Of a stretch of 10,159 bases of DNA, positions 1 through 6,490 are shown piece after piece. The stretch's first letter is position 1, and the number at the start of each line of letters is the position of its first letter. The stretch is taken from positions 1 to 10,159 of the forward strand of contig JABFXT010000305.1 of assembly GCA_013361595.1 (NCBI GenBank). Direction: 5' to 3'. The position numbers were made by a program, and so were the translations under genes. Under the pieces are notes generated by a model. It worked only from the letters and a program-made list of their open reading frames with translations. It did no database searches and had not been told where the DNA came from. The stretch is from Nocardia sp. (lineage in GTDB: Bacteria > Actinomycetota > Actinomycetes > Mycobacteriales > Mycobacteriaceae).

Positions 1-171
1 GGTCGCGGAGGTCGGCGCGGGGGCCGGGTCGGCGCCCGCCGGGCCACCGCCGTAGAGGGCCGCCGCGAGGAGCCCGGCCGCCAGAGCCGTGCGGGTGGTG
101 TGCCGGTCCCGGCTGTGGCCGGGTGCGCGCCGATCCGGCCGACGCAGTTCCCGCCGTCGATGTGCTGCCAC
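1..171 (-). CDS. Exported protein, N-terminal fragment (runs off left edge)
   Basis: This reading frame is open for 57 codons from a GTG at 171 to the left edge. The in-frame stop upstream lies at 232-234, and I see no ATG in frame before the GTG. The translation starts with a long Arg-rich region (RRRELRRPDRR), then a hydrophobic core (TALAAGLLAAALYGG), a small-residue cleavage region (GPAGAD) and an Ala/Pro-rich stretch. This is a Sec-type signal peptide layout with an unusually long n-region. The ribosome binding site is weak (a G-rich run about 10-15 nt upstream). A good promoter lies upstream at 234-262. The gene follows a C40 peptidase in the same direction, and a second, longer cell-wall hydrolase of the RipA/RipC type would fit, but no catalytic domain is visible, so function is unassigned. 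Confidence 0.6.
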   Translation of the reverse strand, partial: MAAHRRRELRRPDRRAPGHSRDRHTTRTALAAGLLAAALYGGGPAGADPAPAPTSAT

Positions 172-233
172 AGCCTGCCGTACCCCGCTCTCATATGACG
201 CTCTGTGCGATACGCCCCGTAAAGGTCTCGATT

Positions 234-262
234 AGATTACGGAACCGCCCTGGGGGTGTCCA
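234..262 (-). promoter_or_regulatory. Predicted sigma-A-type promoter of the left-edge gene
   Basis: On the minus strand a -35 hexamer TGGACA (257-262) is followed by a 17-bp spacer and a -10 hexamer TAATCT (234-239). That is one mismatch from TTGACA at the -35 and a good TAnnnT-type -10. Transcription would begin near 227 and leave a leader of roughly 55 nt before the GTG at 171. The -10 and the bases after it recur in front of the neighbouring peptidase gene. Confidence 0.5.
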
Positions 263-287
263 GCACGACGCGAAACAGTCACGCTCG

Positions 288-307
288 CCGCCGATTCCGG
301 TCGGCGG
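288..307 (-). terminator. Candidate hairpin terminator after the C40 peptidase gene
   Basis: A perfect 7-bp inverted repeat (CCGCCGA and TCGGCGG, 6-nt loop) begins 31 bp beyond the peptidase stop codon and before the next promoter. There is no proper U-tract after it, only a short T-containing stretch (GACTGTTTCG on the minus strand). It would be an actinobacterial type of hairpin without a U-run. Position is the main support. Confidence 0.35.
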
Positions 308-338
308 GTGGTCGTACCGGACACTCCACGGGCTGTGA

Positions 339-914
339 TCAGTAGCGTCGCGCGCCCGCGAACGGCATGGAGGAGATGGGCGCGACCGCCACCGGCGAGC
401 CGGCGGTGGAGGCGTGGACGACATTGCCGTCGCCCGCGTACAGGCCGGAGTGCCCGCCGCCGTAGAACGACACCACATCGCCGGGCTGGAGGTCGCCGAT
501 CGAGATGGGCGCGCCCGAGGCGAGCTGGGCGTCGCTGGTGCGCGGTAGTTCGCGCCCGGCCTGTCTGTACGACCACTGCACCAGACCGGAGCAGTCGAAG
601 GCGTTCGGGCCGGCCGCGCCGTAGACGTACGGTGCGCCGACCTTGGAGAGGGCGGCGTCGAGCGCGATATCGCCGACGGTCTTGATCGGGGTGACGAACG
701 GCGGGGCCGCGGGGGAATCGGGCGCCTGGATGCCGGGGATACCCGCGGGGATCGGGATCTCGTTGGGCACCTCGAACGTGCCGACGCCGTCGATGGTGAT
801 CGGCTGCGCGGCGGCCGGTGCGGCGGGGAGCAGGAATGCGCCCAGGGTGGCAGCGCCGACGGCTCCGGTTACGGCTACTCGCCGTGCCTGTCGCTTGACG
901 GTGTTGAACGCCAT
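339..914 (-). CDS. Exported NlpC/P60 (C40) peptidoglycan endopeptidase, small RipB/RipD-like
   Basis: This 191-residue protein is predicted to cleave stem-peptide bonds in peptidoglycan outside the membrane. Residues 1-36 form a signal peptide: basic start (KRQARR), hydrophobic core, and an Ala-rich cleavage region ending AAPAAA before QP. A Pro-rich linker (about 37-75) leads to the C-terminal NlpC/P60 domain (about 80-191). The catalytic Cys is C108 in FDCSGLV, the His is H155 in GGGHSGLY, and a third polar residue is H167 in VVHAS. It has no coiled coil or other binding domain, so it resembles RipB or RipD in size more than full-length RipC. The ATG is preceded by a strong ribosome binding site, GGAAGGA (922-928). 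The gene order beside the exonuclease/GIY-YIG gene and trpD matches the RipC (Rv2190c) locus as I recall it. The bond cleaved cannot be read from sequence. Confidence 0.94.
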   Translation of the reverse strand: MAFNTVKRQARRVAVTGAVGAATLGAFLLPAAPAAAQPITIDGVGTFEVPNEIPIPAGIPGIQAPDSPAAPPFVTPIKTVGDIALDAALSKVGAPYVYGAAGPNAFDCSGLVQWSYRQAGRELPRTSDAQLASGAPISIGDLQPGDVVSFYGGGHSGLYAGDGNVVHASTAGSPVAVAPISSMPFAGARRY

Positions 915-921
915 GATGCGG

Positions 922-928
922 TCCTTCC
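922..928 (-). promoter_or_regulatory. Ribosome binding site of the C40 peptidase
   Basis: GGAAGGA on the minus strand lies 7 nt before the ATG at 914 and fixes the start codon. Confidence 0.8.
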
Positions 929-985
929 GATCTCCCCGCCCGGTCGCACCGCCGATGGCACGCCGAACTCCGCGAGGTCTCGAAA

Positions 986-1016
986 AGATTACGAACAGAT
1001 CACGGTCGTTTGTAAA
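986..1016 (-). promoter_or_regulatory. Predicted promoter of the C40 peptidase gene
   Basis: On the minus strand TTTACA (1011-1016) and TAATCT (986-991) form a -35/-10 pair with a rather long 19-bp spacer. Transcription would start near 979, giving a leader of about 65 nt. The spacer contains GTGAT-N6-GTAAT, a direct repeat one helical turn apart that overlaps the -10. This recalls the GTAAC-type tandem sites bound by the response regulator MtrA in front of cell-wall hydrolase genes in related bacteria. MtrA control is an inference. Confidence 0.45.
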
Positions 1017-1459
1017 GCCCCGACCCTCGGTAAATATGCACAGCGCAGCTTTCGGCTGGCAAATTGTGCGAGGGACATCACAGGGAAGTCGGCCGATTGC
1101 GCCGAGGTTACGTACGGGTGGGACATGGACCGCCGGACGTATCGATCGGCCGCTGTATCGGAGATCGGTTCATCGATTTTCCGCAGCTCGAGCGGGCGGA
1201 TGTCGCTCTCTGGGCGTCCGCCCAGTTGGGACGGGAGTGCGGGTTTGCCCTGTCGGTGTATCCATGTTTTGGGCCGATCGACTATTTTCGGCGGAATTTC
1301 GCAATTGAATAGCTAATGAGTATTGGATGTGAGCTACCGCACACTTTGGTGGTGGCCGGGGCGCAAGCGGGAATACGGACAGGTTCGATCCCCGAACCAA
1401 GATCATGGACAACAGTTCCGTATCGGGAATCTGTCGGACCCTCCTATTACCCTTCCGCC

Positions 1460-3250
1460 GTGCCCGAACCCGCTCCGTTGCCCGCCCGGCAACTGGCGTT
1501 CGACCAGCTCGACACCCCGCTCTACGACACCACCTTCGTGGTCGTGGACCTGGAAACCACCGGTACCAGCCCGGCGACGGACGCGATCACCGAAATCGGT
1601 GCGGTGAAGGTGCGCGGCGGCGAGATAGTCGGCGAATTCGCGACACTGGTCGACCCGGGCCGATCCATCCCACCCGCGGTCGTGCAGGTCACCGGTATCA
1701 CCACCGCGATGGTGCGGGCGGCTCCGCCGATCGAGGCGGTGCTGCCCGGATTCCTGGAGTTCGCGGCCGGGGCGGTGCTGGTCGCCCACAATGCCCGCTT
1801 CGATATGGGTTTCCTGAAGGCCGCGGCGGTTCGTTGTGACACTCCGTGGCCGCGCGCCCAGGTGGTGTGCACAGTGCGGCTCGCCCGGCGGGTGCTCGGC
1901 CGCGACGAAGCGCCGTCGGTCCGGCTCGGGGTCCTGGCCCGGCTACTCGGAGCGAGCACTACTCCCACCCACCGCGCCCTCGACGACGCCCGCGCCACCG
2001 TGGATGTACTGCACGCGCTGATCGGCCGGGTGGGCAACCAGGGAGTGCACAGTCTCACCGAACTGATCGACTACCTGCCCGAGGTCACCGCCGGGCAGCG
2101 GGCCAAACGTGCCCTGGCCGTCGAGCTGCCCGCCGCGCCCGGTGTCTATCTGTTCCGGGGTCCCTCGGACGAGGTCCTCTATATAGGGACGGCGGTGAAC
2201 CTGCGCCGCCGCGTGCGCAGCTACTTCACCGGATCGGAGACCCGCGGGCGGATCAGGGAGATGGTGCGTCTGGCCACTCGCGTCGATCATGTGGCGTGTG
2301 CGCACGGGCTGGAAGCCGGCGTCCGGGAACTGCGGCTGCTGGCCGCGCACGCCCCGCCCTACAACCGGCGCTCCAAATTCCCGAAGCGGGCCTGGTGGAT
2401 CACCCTCACCGCCGAGGCTTTTCCGAGGTTGACGCTGGTCCGTGAGCCCGGCGGCCCGGCCGTGGGGCCGTTCCACTCCCGGGCCGCTGCCGCCGATATC
2501 GCCGCCACCCTGGCCGAGTACTGCGGTCTACGCACCTGCACCACCCGATTGGCCCGGACCGCGCTGCACTCCTGCCCGACGGAAGTCGTGGGCGGTTGTC
2601 CGGCCGCTACCGGCACCCCGCAGGCGCCCACCGCCTACGCGGCCGCCCCGGCGGCCGCGCGCGCACTGTTCACCGGAGCCGACGACGCCGCGGTCCGCGC
2701 GTTGCTGACCAGGATCGAGGAATACGCCGCCGGAGCGCAATTCGAAGCCGCGGCACGGCTACGCGACCGGACGGCCGCTGTCATCCGCGCGCTGCGCCGC
2801 ACCCAGCGGCTGGCCGCCGTGGCCCGCCCGGCCGAATTGATCGCCGCGCACCCCGACGGTGCCGGGGGATGGGAGTTCGCCGTGATCCGCCACGGCCGGC
2901 TCGCCGGGGCCGGCACCGCCGGACGTGGGATCGCGCCCATGCCGGTGGTCGAGCGGATCGTCGCCGCCGCGCAGACCGTGCTCCCCACCGGGCCCGGGGG
3001 GCTGTCCACCGGCGAACTGCCCTTGGCCGGAGCGGAGCTCGCGGTACCACCGCTGCTCGGTGCCGCCCCGGACGAGGTCGCGGTGATCGCCCGCTGGCTC
3101 GAACGTCCCGGTGTGCGGATAGTGCGCACCACCGACGGCTACGCCGAACCCGCCCGGGGCATGGGTCGCTGGATCGGCTGGGCGGAGGCGGCCGATCTCG
3201 CGGCGGGGGCCGCCCGTGCCGCCGAGTCCTACGGCGAACAGCGCGGCTGA
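1460..3250 (+). CDS. DEDDh 3'-5' exonuclease / GIY-YIG endonuclease / UVR fusion (UvrC-N-like)
   Basis: This protein of about 596 residues joins two nucleases. Numbering from the GTG at 1460, residues 25-185 are a DnaQ-like exonuclease with the DEDDh set: D30 and E32 (VVDLETTG), D115 (HNARFD), H171 and D176 (HRALDDA). Residues 222-310 are a GIY-YIG domain like UvrC or Cho: GVY 228-230, YIG 241-243, NLRRR, catalytic Glu E290 and PPYN. A Cys-containing segment and a UVR (UvrB-binding) helical hairpin at about 408-450 follow. The UvrC C-terminal RNase H and HhH parts are absent, so only a UvrC 3'-type incision is expected. The frame extends back to an ATG at 1316, but the extra 48 codons are rich in rare codons and lack a ribosome binding site. 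A TATTAC box at 1445-1450 would place transcription within a few bases of the GTG. A role in DNA repair is an inference; the mycobacterial counterpart is Rv2191. Confidence 0.9.
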   Translation: MPEPAPLPARQLAFDQLDTPLYDTTFVVVDLETTGTSPATDAITEIGAVKVRGGEIVGEFATLVDPGRSIPPAVVQVTGITTAMVRAAPPIEAVLPGFLEFAAGAVLVAHNARFDMGFLKAAAVRCDTPWPRAQVVCTVRLARRVLGRDEAPSVRLGVLARLLGASTTPTHRALDDARATVDVLHALIGRVGNQGVHSLTELIDYLPEVTAGQRAKRALAVELPAAPGVYLFRGPSDEVLYIGTAVNLRRRVRSYFTGSETRGRIREMVRLATRVDHVACAHGLEAGVRELRLLAAHAPPYNRRSKFPKRAWWITLTAEAFPRLTLVREPGGPAVGPFHSRAAAADIAATLAEYCGLRTCTTRLARTALHSCPTEVVGGCPAATGTPQAPTAYAAAPAAARALFTGADDAAVRALLTRIEEYAAGAQFEAAARLRDRTAAVIRALRRTQRLAAVARPAELIAAHPDGAGGWEFAVIRHGRLAGAGTAGRGIAPMPVVERIVAAAQTVLPTGPGGLSTGELPLAGAELAVPPLLGAAPDEVAVIARWLERPGVRIVRTTDGYAEPARGMGRWIGWAEAADLAAGAARAAESYGEQRG

Positions 3251-3275
3251 GCGTTCCGGGCCGCTGCGCCGGACC

Positions 3276-3289
3276 GCGTGGGCCCACGC
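3276..3289. promoter_or_regulatory. 14-bp perfect palindrome before the RAM-domain gene
   Basis: GCGTGGGCCCACGC is its own reverse complement. It lies between the nuclease stop (3250) and the ATG at 3322, with its centre about 39 bp before that ATG. If the gene is leaderless, this is an operator-like position near the -35. It could instead fold into a 5-bp hairpin with a GGCC loop and end the nuclease transcript. Confidence 0.3.
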
Positions 3290-3309
3290 TACGGCGGCGG
3301 GCGGATGCA

Positions 3310-3315
3310 TAGGCT
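3310..3315 (+). promoter_or_regulatory. Predicted -10 box giving a leaderless transcript
   Basis: TAGGCT (TAnnnT type) is followed by six bases and then the ATG at 3322. No ribosome binding site is present in GTTCCC. This spacing is the usual actinobacterial layout for transcription starting on the start codon itself. No convincing -35 was seen. Confidence 0.5.
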
Positions 3316-3321
3316 GTTCCC

Positions 3322-3597
3322 ATGATTACCGCCATCGTTCTGATCCAGGCCGACAACGGGCGTATTCCGGAGACCGCGCAGGCGGTGGCCGATACCGAGG
3401 GCGTCGCCGAGGTCTACTCGTGCGCCGGCGACGTCGACCTGATCGCGCTGGTGCGCGTCCGTGACCACGAGGAGGTCGCCGAGGTGGTCACGGCACGCAT
3501 CGACAAGGTCGCGGGCGTGCAGCGCACGGTCACCCATATCGCGTTCAAATCGTATTCGAGTGCCGACGTCGAAGCCGGGTTCTCCATCGGTGAGTGA
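3322..3597 (+). CDS. Stand-alone Lrp/AsnC ligand-binding (RAM) domain protein
   Basis: This 91-residue protein is an alpha-beta RAM fold and nothing else. The first strand is ITAIVLIQA, a helix follows (IPETAQAVADT), and then come VAEVYSCAGDVDLIALVRV, with the Gly-Asp-x-Asp turn typical of Lrp/AsnC effector domains, a helix around EEVAEVVTARI, and the closing strand VQRTVTHIAF. The N-terminal DNA-binding helix-turn-helix of full-length Lrp regulators is absent, so it should not bind DNA alone. Family members oligomerise and bind amino acids or similar small molecules; the ligand here is unknown. It starts 71 bp after the fusion nuclease but seems to have its own leaderless start. It ends only 10 bp from the convergent trpD, whose product feeds tryptophan synthesis; any functional link is speculative. 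Confidence 0.9.
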   Translation: MITAIVLIQADNGRIPETAQAVADTEGVAEVYSCAGDVDLIALVRVRDHEEVAEVVTARIDKVAGVQRTVTHIAFKSYSSADVEAGFSIGE

Positions 3598-3607
3598 GCG
3601 CCGGTGA

Positions 3608-4666
3608 TCAGTCGTCGCCGAGCGTCCGGGTGAGCGCGGCCCAGCGGTCCAGCAGAGCGGCGGCCGCGCCGCTGTCGATGGCGGTGGCGGCACGTTCGAT
3701 CCCGGCCACCAGGTGATCGTCCAGATCGGCCGCGCCGTCCGCTCCGCGCGACAGATCGTAGGCGGTGATGGCGGCGGCGGAGTTCACGAGTACGGCGTCC
3801 CGGACCGCTCCGGGAACACCCGCGAACACGTCCCGGGCCACCTGGGCGTTCACCTGGGCGTCGCCCCCGCGCAGCTCGTCCAGGTCGACCCTGGCGATCC
3901 CGAGGCGGGTCGGATCGATCACCGCTTCCCGGACGACGCCGTCGGCTACCACGTAGACATCGGTGACATCGGAGGTGGTGATCTCGTCGAGTCCGTCGCG
4001 GCCGCGTACCACCAGCGCCCCGGCGCCCCGATCGGCGAACACCCCGGCGATGGTTTCCAGCAGATCCTCGAACGCGCAGCCCACCAGACCCGCACGCGGC
4101 CGGGCCGGATTGGTCAGCGGACCCAGCACGTTGAACACGGTCGGGATCCCGATCTCTTTGCGGGCAGCCCCGGCGAAACGCAGACCGGAATGGAACAGCG
4201 GCGCGAAACAGAAACCGATACCCAGCTCGCGCACACAGCGCGCGACCGATTCGGGTCCGAGTGCGAGCTTCACCCCCAGCGCCTCGAGTACATCGGCGCC
4301 GCCGCTCTTGGAGGAAGCGGCCCGGTTGCCGTGCTTGACCACCGGAATACCGGCGGCCGCGACCACGACCGAGGACATGGTGGAGATGTTCACCGACCCC
4401 GAGCGGTCGCCGCCGGTGCCGACGATGTCCACCGCGTCGCCGTCGATCTTCACCAATCGCGCGTGCCCGAGCATGCCGCGGGCCATCCCCGCCAGCTCCG
4501 CCGGAGTGGGGCCTTTGATCTTCATGGCCACCCCGAACGCGGCGATCTGCGCCGAGGTGGAGTTATCGGTGAAGATCTCATCGATCACCCAGGTCGTATC
4601 GTCCGCGGTGAGGTCCTGTCCGTCGGCGAGCGCCCCGAGCATCAGGGGCCAGCTGCGCACGCTCAT
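3608..4666 (-). CDS. trpD: Anthranilate phosphoribosyltransferase
   Basis: TrpD transfers the phosphoribosyl group of PRPP to anthranilate, the second committed step of tryptophan synthesis, in the cytoplasm. The 352-residue product has the full family signature: PRPP loop GTGGD at 83-87 followed by NIST at 93-96, KHGNRAASS at 111-119 for anthranilate and phosphate contacts, FNVLGPLTNP at 178-187, and the metal-binding DGLDE at 224-228. The open frame extends 21 codons further upstream, but the ATG at 4666 has a clear GAGGAG ribosome binding site (4673-4678) six nucleotides before it, and the protein then begins as the family does. A possible -10 box TAGGGT lies at 4714-4719 on the minus strand without an obvious -35. 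The gene stands apart from other trp genes and is divergent from ctaE. No Trp-rich leader peptide or attenuator was seen. Confidence 0.97.
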   Translation of the reverse strand: MSVRSWPLMLGALADGQDLTADDTTWVIDEIFTDNSTSAQIAAFGVAMKIKGPTPAELAGMARGMLGHARLVKIDGDAVDIVGTGGDRSGSVNISTMSSVVVAAAGIPVVKHGNRAASSKSGGADVLEALGVKLALGPESVARCVRELGIGFCFAPLFHSGLRFAGAARKEIGIPTVFNVLGPLTNPARPRAGLVGCAFEDLLETIAGVFADRGAGALVVRGRDGLDEITTSDVTDVYVVADGVVREAVIDPTRLGIARVDLDELRGGDAQVNAQVARDVFAGVPGAVRDAVLVNSAAAITAYDLSRGADGAADLDDHLVAGIERAATAIDSGAAAALLDRWAALTRTLGDD

Positions 4667-4672
4667 CTCAAT

Positions 4673-4678
4673 CTCCTC
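4673..4678 (-). promoter_or_regulatory. Ribosome binding site that fixes the trpD start
   Basis: GAGGAG on the minus strand sits 6 nt before the ATG at 4666. No comparable site precedes the upstream in-frame alternative at 4729, which argues for the shorter protein. Confidence 0.8.
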
Positions 4679-4832
4679 GTCGCACCGATATCTGTGACCG
4701 AACGGTTGTGCACACCCTAAACCGCGCACTACCCCGGACCCCGCACCACGTCATCCGCGCTGTTCGCGGGGTCTGCCCGGACCGGGCCCGGCCGACACGC
4801 CGGACCGCGGTGAGAGACGCACGGAGCCGGTC

Positions 4833-4851
4833 GATCACGACACGGGTGATC
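4833..4851. promoter_or_regulatory. Inverted repeat upstream of the ctaE promoter
   Basis: GATCAC and GTGATC (6 bp each, perfect) are separated by 7 bp. The centre is about 63 bp before the predicted ctaE transcription start, a usual position for an activator that binds upstream of RNA polymerase. The half-site orientation is opposite to a CRP site (TGTGA-N6-TCACA), so I do not call it one. Candidate operator only. Confidence 0.35.
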
Positions 4852-4867
4852 AAGTTTGGAACCCGAC

Positions 4868-4897
4868 TTCGACTGTCGTACTACGAAGAGTCATACT
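4868..4897 (+). promoter_or_regulatory. Predicted promoter of the ctaE-qcrCAB cluster, leaderless start
   Basis: TTCGAC (4868-4873) and CATACT (4892-4897) form a -35/-10 pair with an 18-bp spacer. Seven bases separate the -10 from the GTG at 4905, so transcription would begin at or within a base or two of the start codon. The only purine-rich tract (GAAGAG, 4885-4890) is 14 nt from the GTG, too far for a normal ribosome binding site, which fits a leaderless message. Confidence 0.5.
4876..4886. promoter_or_regulatory. Palindrome inside the ctaE promoter spacer
   Basis: TCGTACTACGA has perfect 5-bp half-sites around a central C and lies between the predicted -35 and -10. A protein bound here would block RNA polymerase, so it is a candidate repressor operator for the respiratory genes. 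It is short, and chance is possible. Confidence 0.35.
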
Positions 4898-4904
4898 TAC
4901 CCCC

Positions 4905-5513
4905 GTGACGACCGCAGTAGGTACCTCAGGATCGGCCATAACCCAGCGTGTGCATTCGCTGAACCGGCCCAACATGGTCAGCGTCGGTACCATCATCTGG
5001 CTGTCCAGCGAGCTGATGTTCTTCGCCGGCCTCTTCGCGATGTACTTCGTCGCGCGAAGTCAGGCGCCCGAGTGGCCGATGCCGCCGACCGAGCTGAACA
5101 TGAAGTTGGCCATCCCGGTCACCGCGGTGCTGATCGCCTCGTCGTTCACCTGCCAGATGGGTGTGTTCGCGGCCGAACGCGGTGACGTGTTCGGGCTGCG
5201 CCGCTGGTACGTCGTCACCTTCCTCATGGGCGCGTTCTTCGTGTTCGGGCAGGGCTACGAGTACTACCACCTGGTTGCGGAGGGCACCTCGATCTCCGGC
5301 AGCTCCTACGGATCGGTGTTCTACATCACCACCGGGTTCCACGGTCTGCACGTCATCGGTGGTCTGATCGCCTTCCTGTTCCTGCTCGCGCGGACCGCGA
5401 TGAGCAAGTTCACGCCCGCCCAGGCGACCGCCGCGATCGTCGTCTCCTACTACTGGCACTTCGTCGACATCGTCTGGGTCGGGCTCTTCGCCACGATCTA
5501 CTTCGTCCGGTGA
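4905..5513 (+). CDS. ctaE: Cytochrome c oxidase subunit III (aa3 type)
   Basis: This 202-residue membrane protein is subunit III of the aa3 terminal oxidase, which reduces oxygen to water in the plasma membrane. It lies beside the catalytic subunit and is thought to help oxygen access and stability. Five hydrophobic segments are visible: [19 protein letters not shown], the stretch starting [25 protein letters not shown], the [18 protein letters not shown] segment, and the C-terminal [17 protein letters not shown]. The conserved SSELMFF, GFHGLHV and [10 protein letters not shown] motifs are present. It is the short actinobacterial form without the first two helices of the seven-helix mitochondrial subunit. 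The GTG start gives an N-terminus ([21 protein letters not shown]) of the same shape as mycobacterial CtaE. It leads a same-strand cluster with qcrCAB, with 55 bp to qcrC. Catalytic subunits I and II (ctaD, ctaC) are not in the window. Confidence 0.97.
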   Translation: MTTAVGTSGSAITQRVHSLNRPNMVSVGTIIWLSSELMFFAGLFAMYFVARSQAPEWPMPPTELNMKLAIPVTAVLIASSFTCQMGVFAAERGDVFGLRRWYVVTFLMGAFFVFGQGYEYYHLVAEGTSISGSSYGSVFYITTGFHGLHVIGGLIAFLFLLARTAMSKFTPAQATAAIVVSYYWHFVDIVWVGLFATIYFVR

Positions 5514-5556
5514 CGCCGAGCGGCACCCGAGCAGCCCACCAGGTTCCGTCTACTCC

Positions 5557-5563
5557 AAAGGGA
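5557..5563 (+). promoter_or_regulatory. Ribosome binding site of qcrC
   Basis: AAAGGGA lies 5 nt before the ATG at 5569 and supports that start. Confidence 0.7.
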
Positions 5564-5568
5564 CACAG

Positions 5569-6432
5569 ATGAGTTCATCGCCCCCGACAGCGCCAGCGCC
5601 CGCCAGCGGTGGGCACGGCGAGGCCAGCAAGAAGCGCAGGCAGCGCCGCGTCCGCCGACGGATAGCGGGCGGCCTCGCGCTCATGGTGGGTCTCGTCGGG
5701 GCCGGTTTCCTCGCCTCGGCGCTCACCCCCGAACCTCAGGTCGCGACGGCGAACGAGGATTCGGTGGCACTGATCCGTGAGGGTCAGCAGCTCTACGAGA
5801 CCTCCTGCGTCACCTGCCACGGCGCGAACCTGCAGGGTGTCGCGGACCGGGGTCCCAGCCTGATCGGGGTCGGCGAGGCGGCCGTGTACTTCCAGGTGTC
5901 CTCCGGGCGTATGCCGATGACCCGTAACGAAGCGCAGGCCGAACGCAAACCCCCGAAGTTCGACGCGCACCAGACCGACGCCCTCGGCGCGTACGTCGCC
6001 GCCAACGGTGGCGGCCCGACGGTGCCGCGCGACGCGAACGGCGAGGTCGCGGAAGCATCGCTGCGTGGCGGCGATATCGGCCGGGGTAGCGAGCTCTTCC
6101 GGATGAACTGCGCGTCCTGCCACAACTTCACCGGCCGCGGCGGCGCGCTGTCCTCGGGCAAATTCGCCCCGCCGCTGGAGCCGGCCACCGAGGCGCAGAT
6201 CTGGACCGCCATGGTCACCGGCCCGCAGAACATGCCGAAATTCTCCGACCGGCAGCTCTCGGCGGAGGAGAAGAGCGACATCATCGCCTACGTCAAGGAT
6301 TCGGCCGAGGCGAAGTCGCCGGGCGGCTGGGGTCTGGGCGGTTTCGGTCCCGCCACCGAAGGCCTGGCCATGTGGACCATCGGAATCGTCGCCGTCGTGG
6401 GTGCGGCGATCTGGATCGGGTCCCGGACGTGA
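5569..6432 (+). CDS. qcrC: Di-heme cytochrome cc subunit of the bcc complex
   Basis: QcrC carries electrons from the Rieske centre to the CuA site of the aa3 oxidase, replacing both cytochrome c1 and soluble cytochrome c in actinobacteria. The 287-residue protein has a basic cytoplasmic start ([11 protein letters not shown]), a membrane anchor at about 32-52, two cytochrome c domains on the outer face, and a C-terminal membrane helix at about 266-284. Heme-binding CxxCH motifs are C80-VT-C83-H84 and C181-AS-C184-H185. Likely Met axial ligands are M115 or M117 (GRMPM) and M222 (QNMPKF). Two heme sites in one chain distinguish it from ordinary single-heme c1. A good ribosome binding site precedes the ATG. 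It lies between ctaE and qcrA, as in mycobacteria, and its partners QcrA and QcrB follow directly. Confidence 0.97.
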   Translation: MSSSPPTAPAPASGGHGEASKKRRQRRVRRRIAGGLALMVGLVGAGFLASALTPEPQVATANEDSVALIREGQQLYETSCVTCHGANLQGVADRGPSLIGVGEAAVYFQVSSGRMPMTRNEAQAERKPPKFDAHQTDALGAYVAANGGGPTVPRDANGEVAEASLRGGDIGRGSELFRMNCASCHNFTGRGGALSSGKFAPPLEPATEAQIWTAMVTGPQNMPKFSDRQLSAEEKSDIIAYVKDSAEAKSPGGWGLGGFGPATEGLAMWTIGIVAVVGAAIWIGSRT

Positions 6433-6490
6433 CCGGGTCAGCGCCCGGAAGCGGTAGCTTGCGTGGCCATGGAGGGCGTCCGGTCACGTC

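Larger units (their letters stand above)
915..1459. other. 545-bp gene-free stretch between divergent genes
   Basis: I find no supportable gene here. Base composition is lower in G+C than the flanking genes, and the open frames use codons that are rare in this genome (ATA, AGA, CTA, TCA). The peptidase end (915-1016) holds its ribosome binding site, promoter and a tandem repeat. The rest contains small inverted repeats: a 6-bp GC stem at 1210-1225 (CTGGGC and GCCCAG) and GGTTCG/CGAACC at 1382-1398. The fusion nuclease frame is open back to an ATG at 1316, but 1316-1459 looks non-coding. Confidence 0.6.

Noticed and set aside
1099..1118. Minus-strand CCCGTACGTAACCTCGGCGC, recalling the 3' part of the c-di-AMP (ydaO) riboswitch often found before cell-wall hydrolase genes
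   Set aside because: It lies upstream of the predicted promoter of the C40 peptidase, so it would not be in the mRNA, and I could not find the other conserved aptamer blocks. An Rfam covariance search would settle it.
643..1308. Long plus-strand open frame overlapping the C40 peptidase
   Set aside because: It is the antisense shadow of a well-supported gene, extended through non-coding sequence.
1064..1312. 82-codon plus-strand open frame in the gene-free stretch
   Set aside because: Third-position G+C is clearly lower than in the real genes, it begins at a TTG without a ribosome binding site, and it shows no recognisable domain.
1382..1398. GGTTCGATCC resembling a tRNA T-arm
   Set aside because: The five bases before TTCGATC cannot pair with the five after it as a T-stem needs, and no acceptor, D or anticodon arm surrounds it.
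4707..4714. TGTGCACA palindrome near the possible trpD promoter
   Set aside because: Eight bases is too short to separate from chance, and no second site or known trp operator match was seen.
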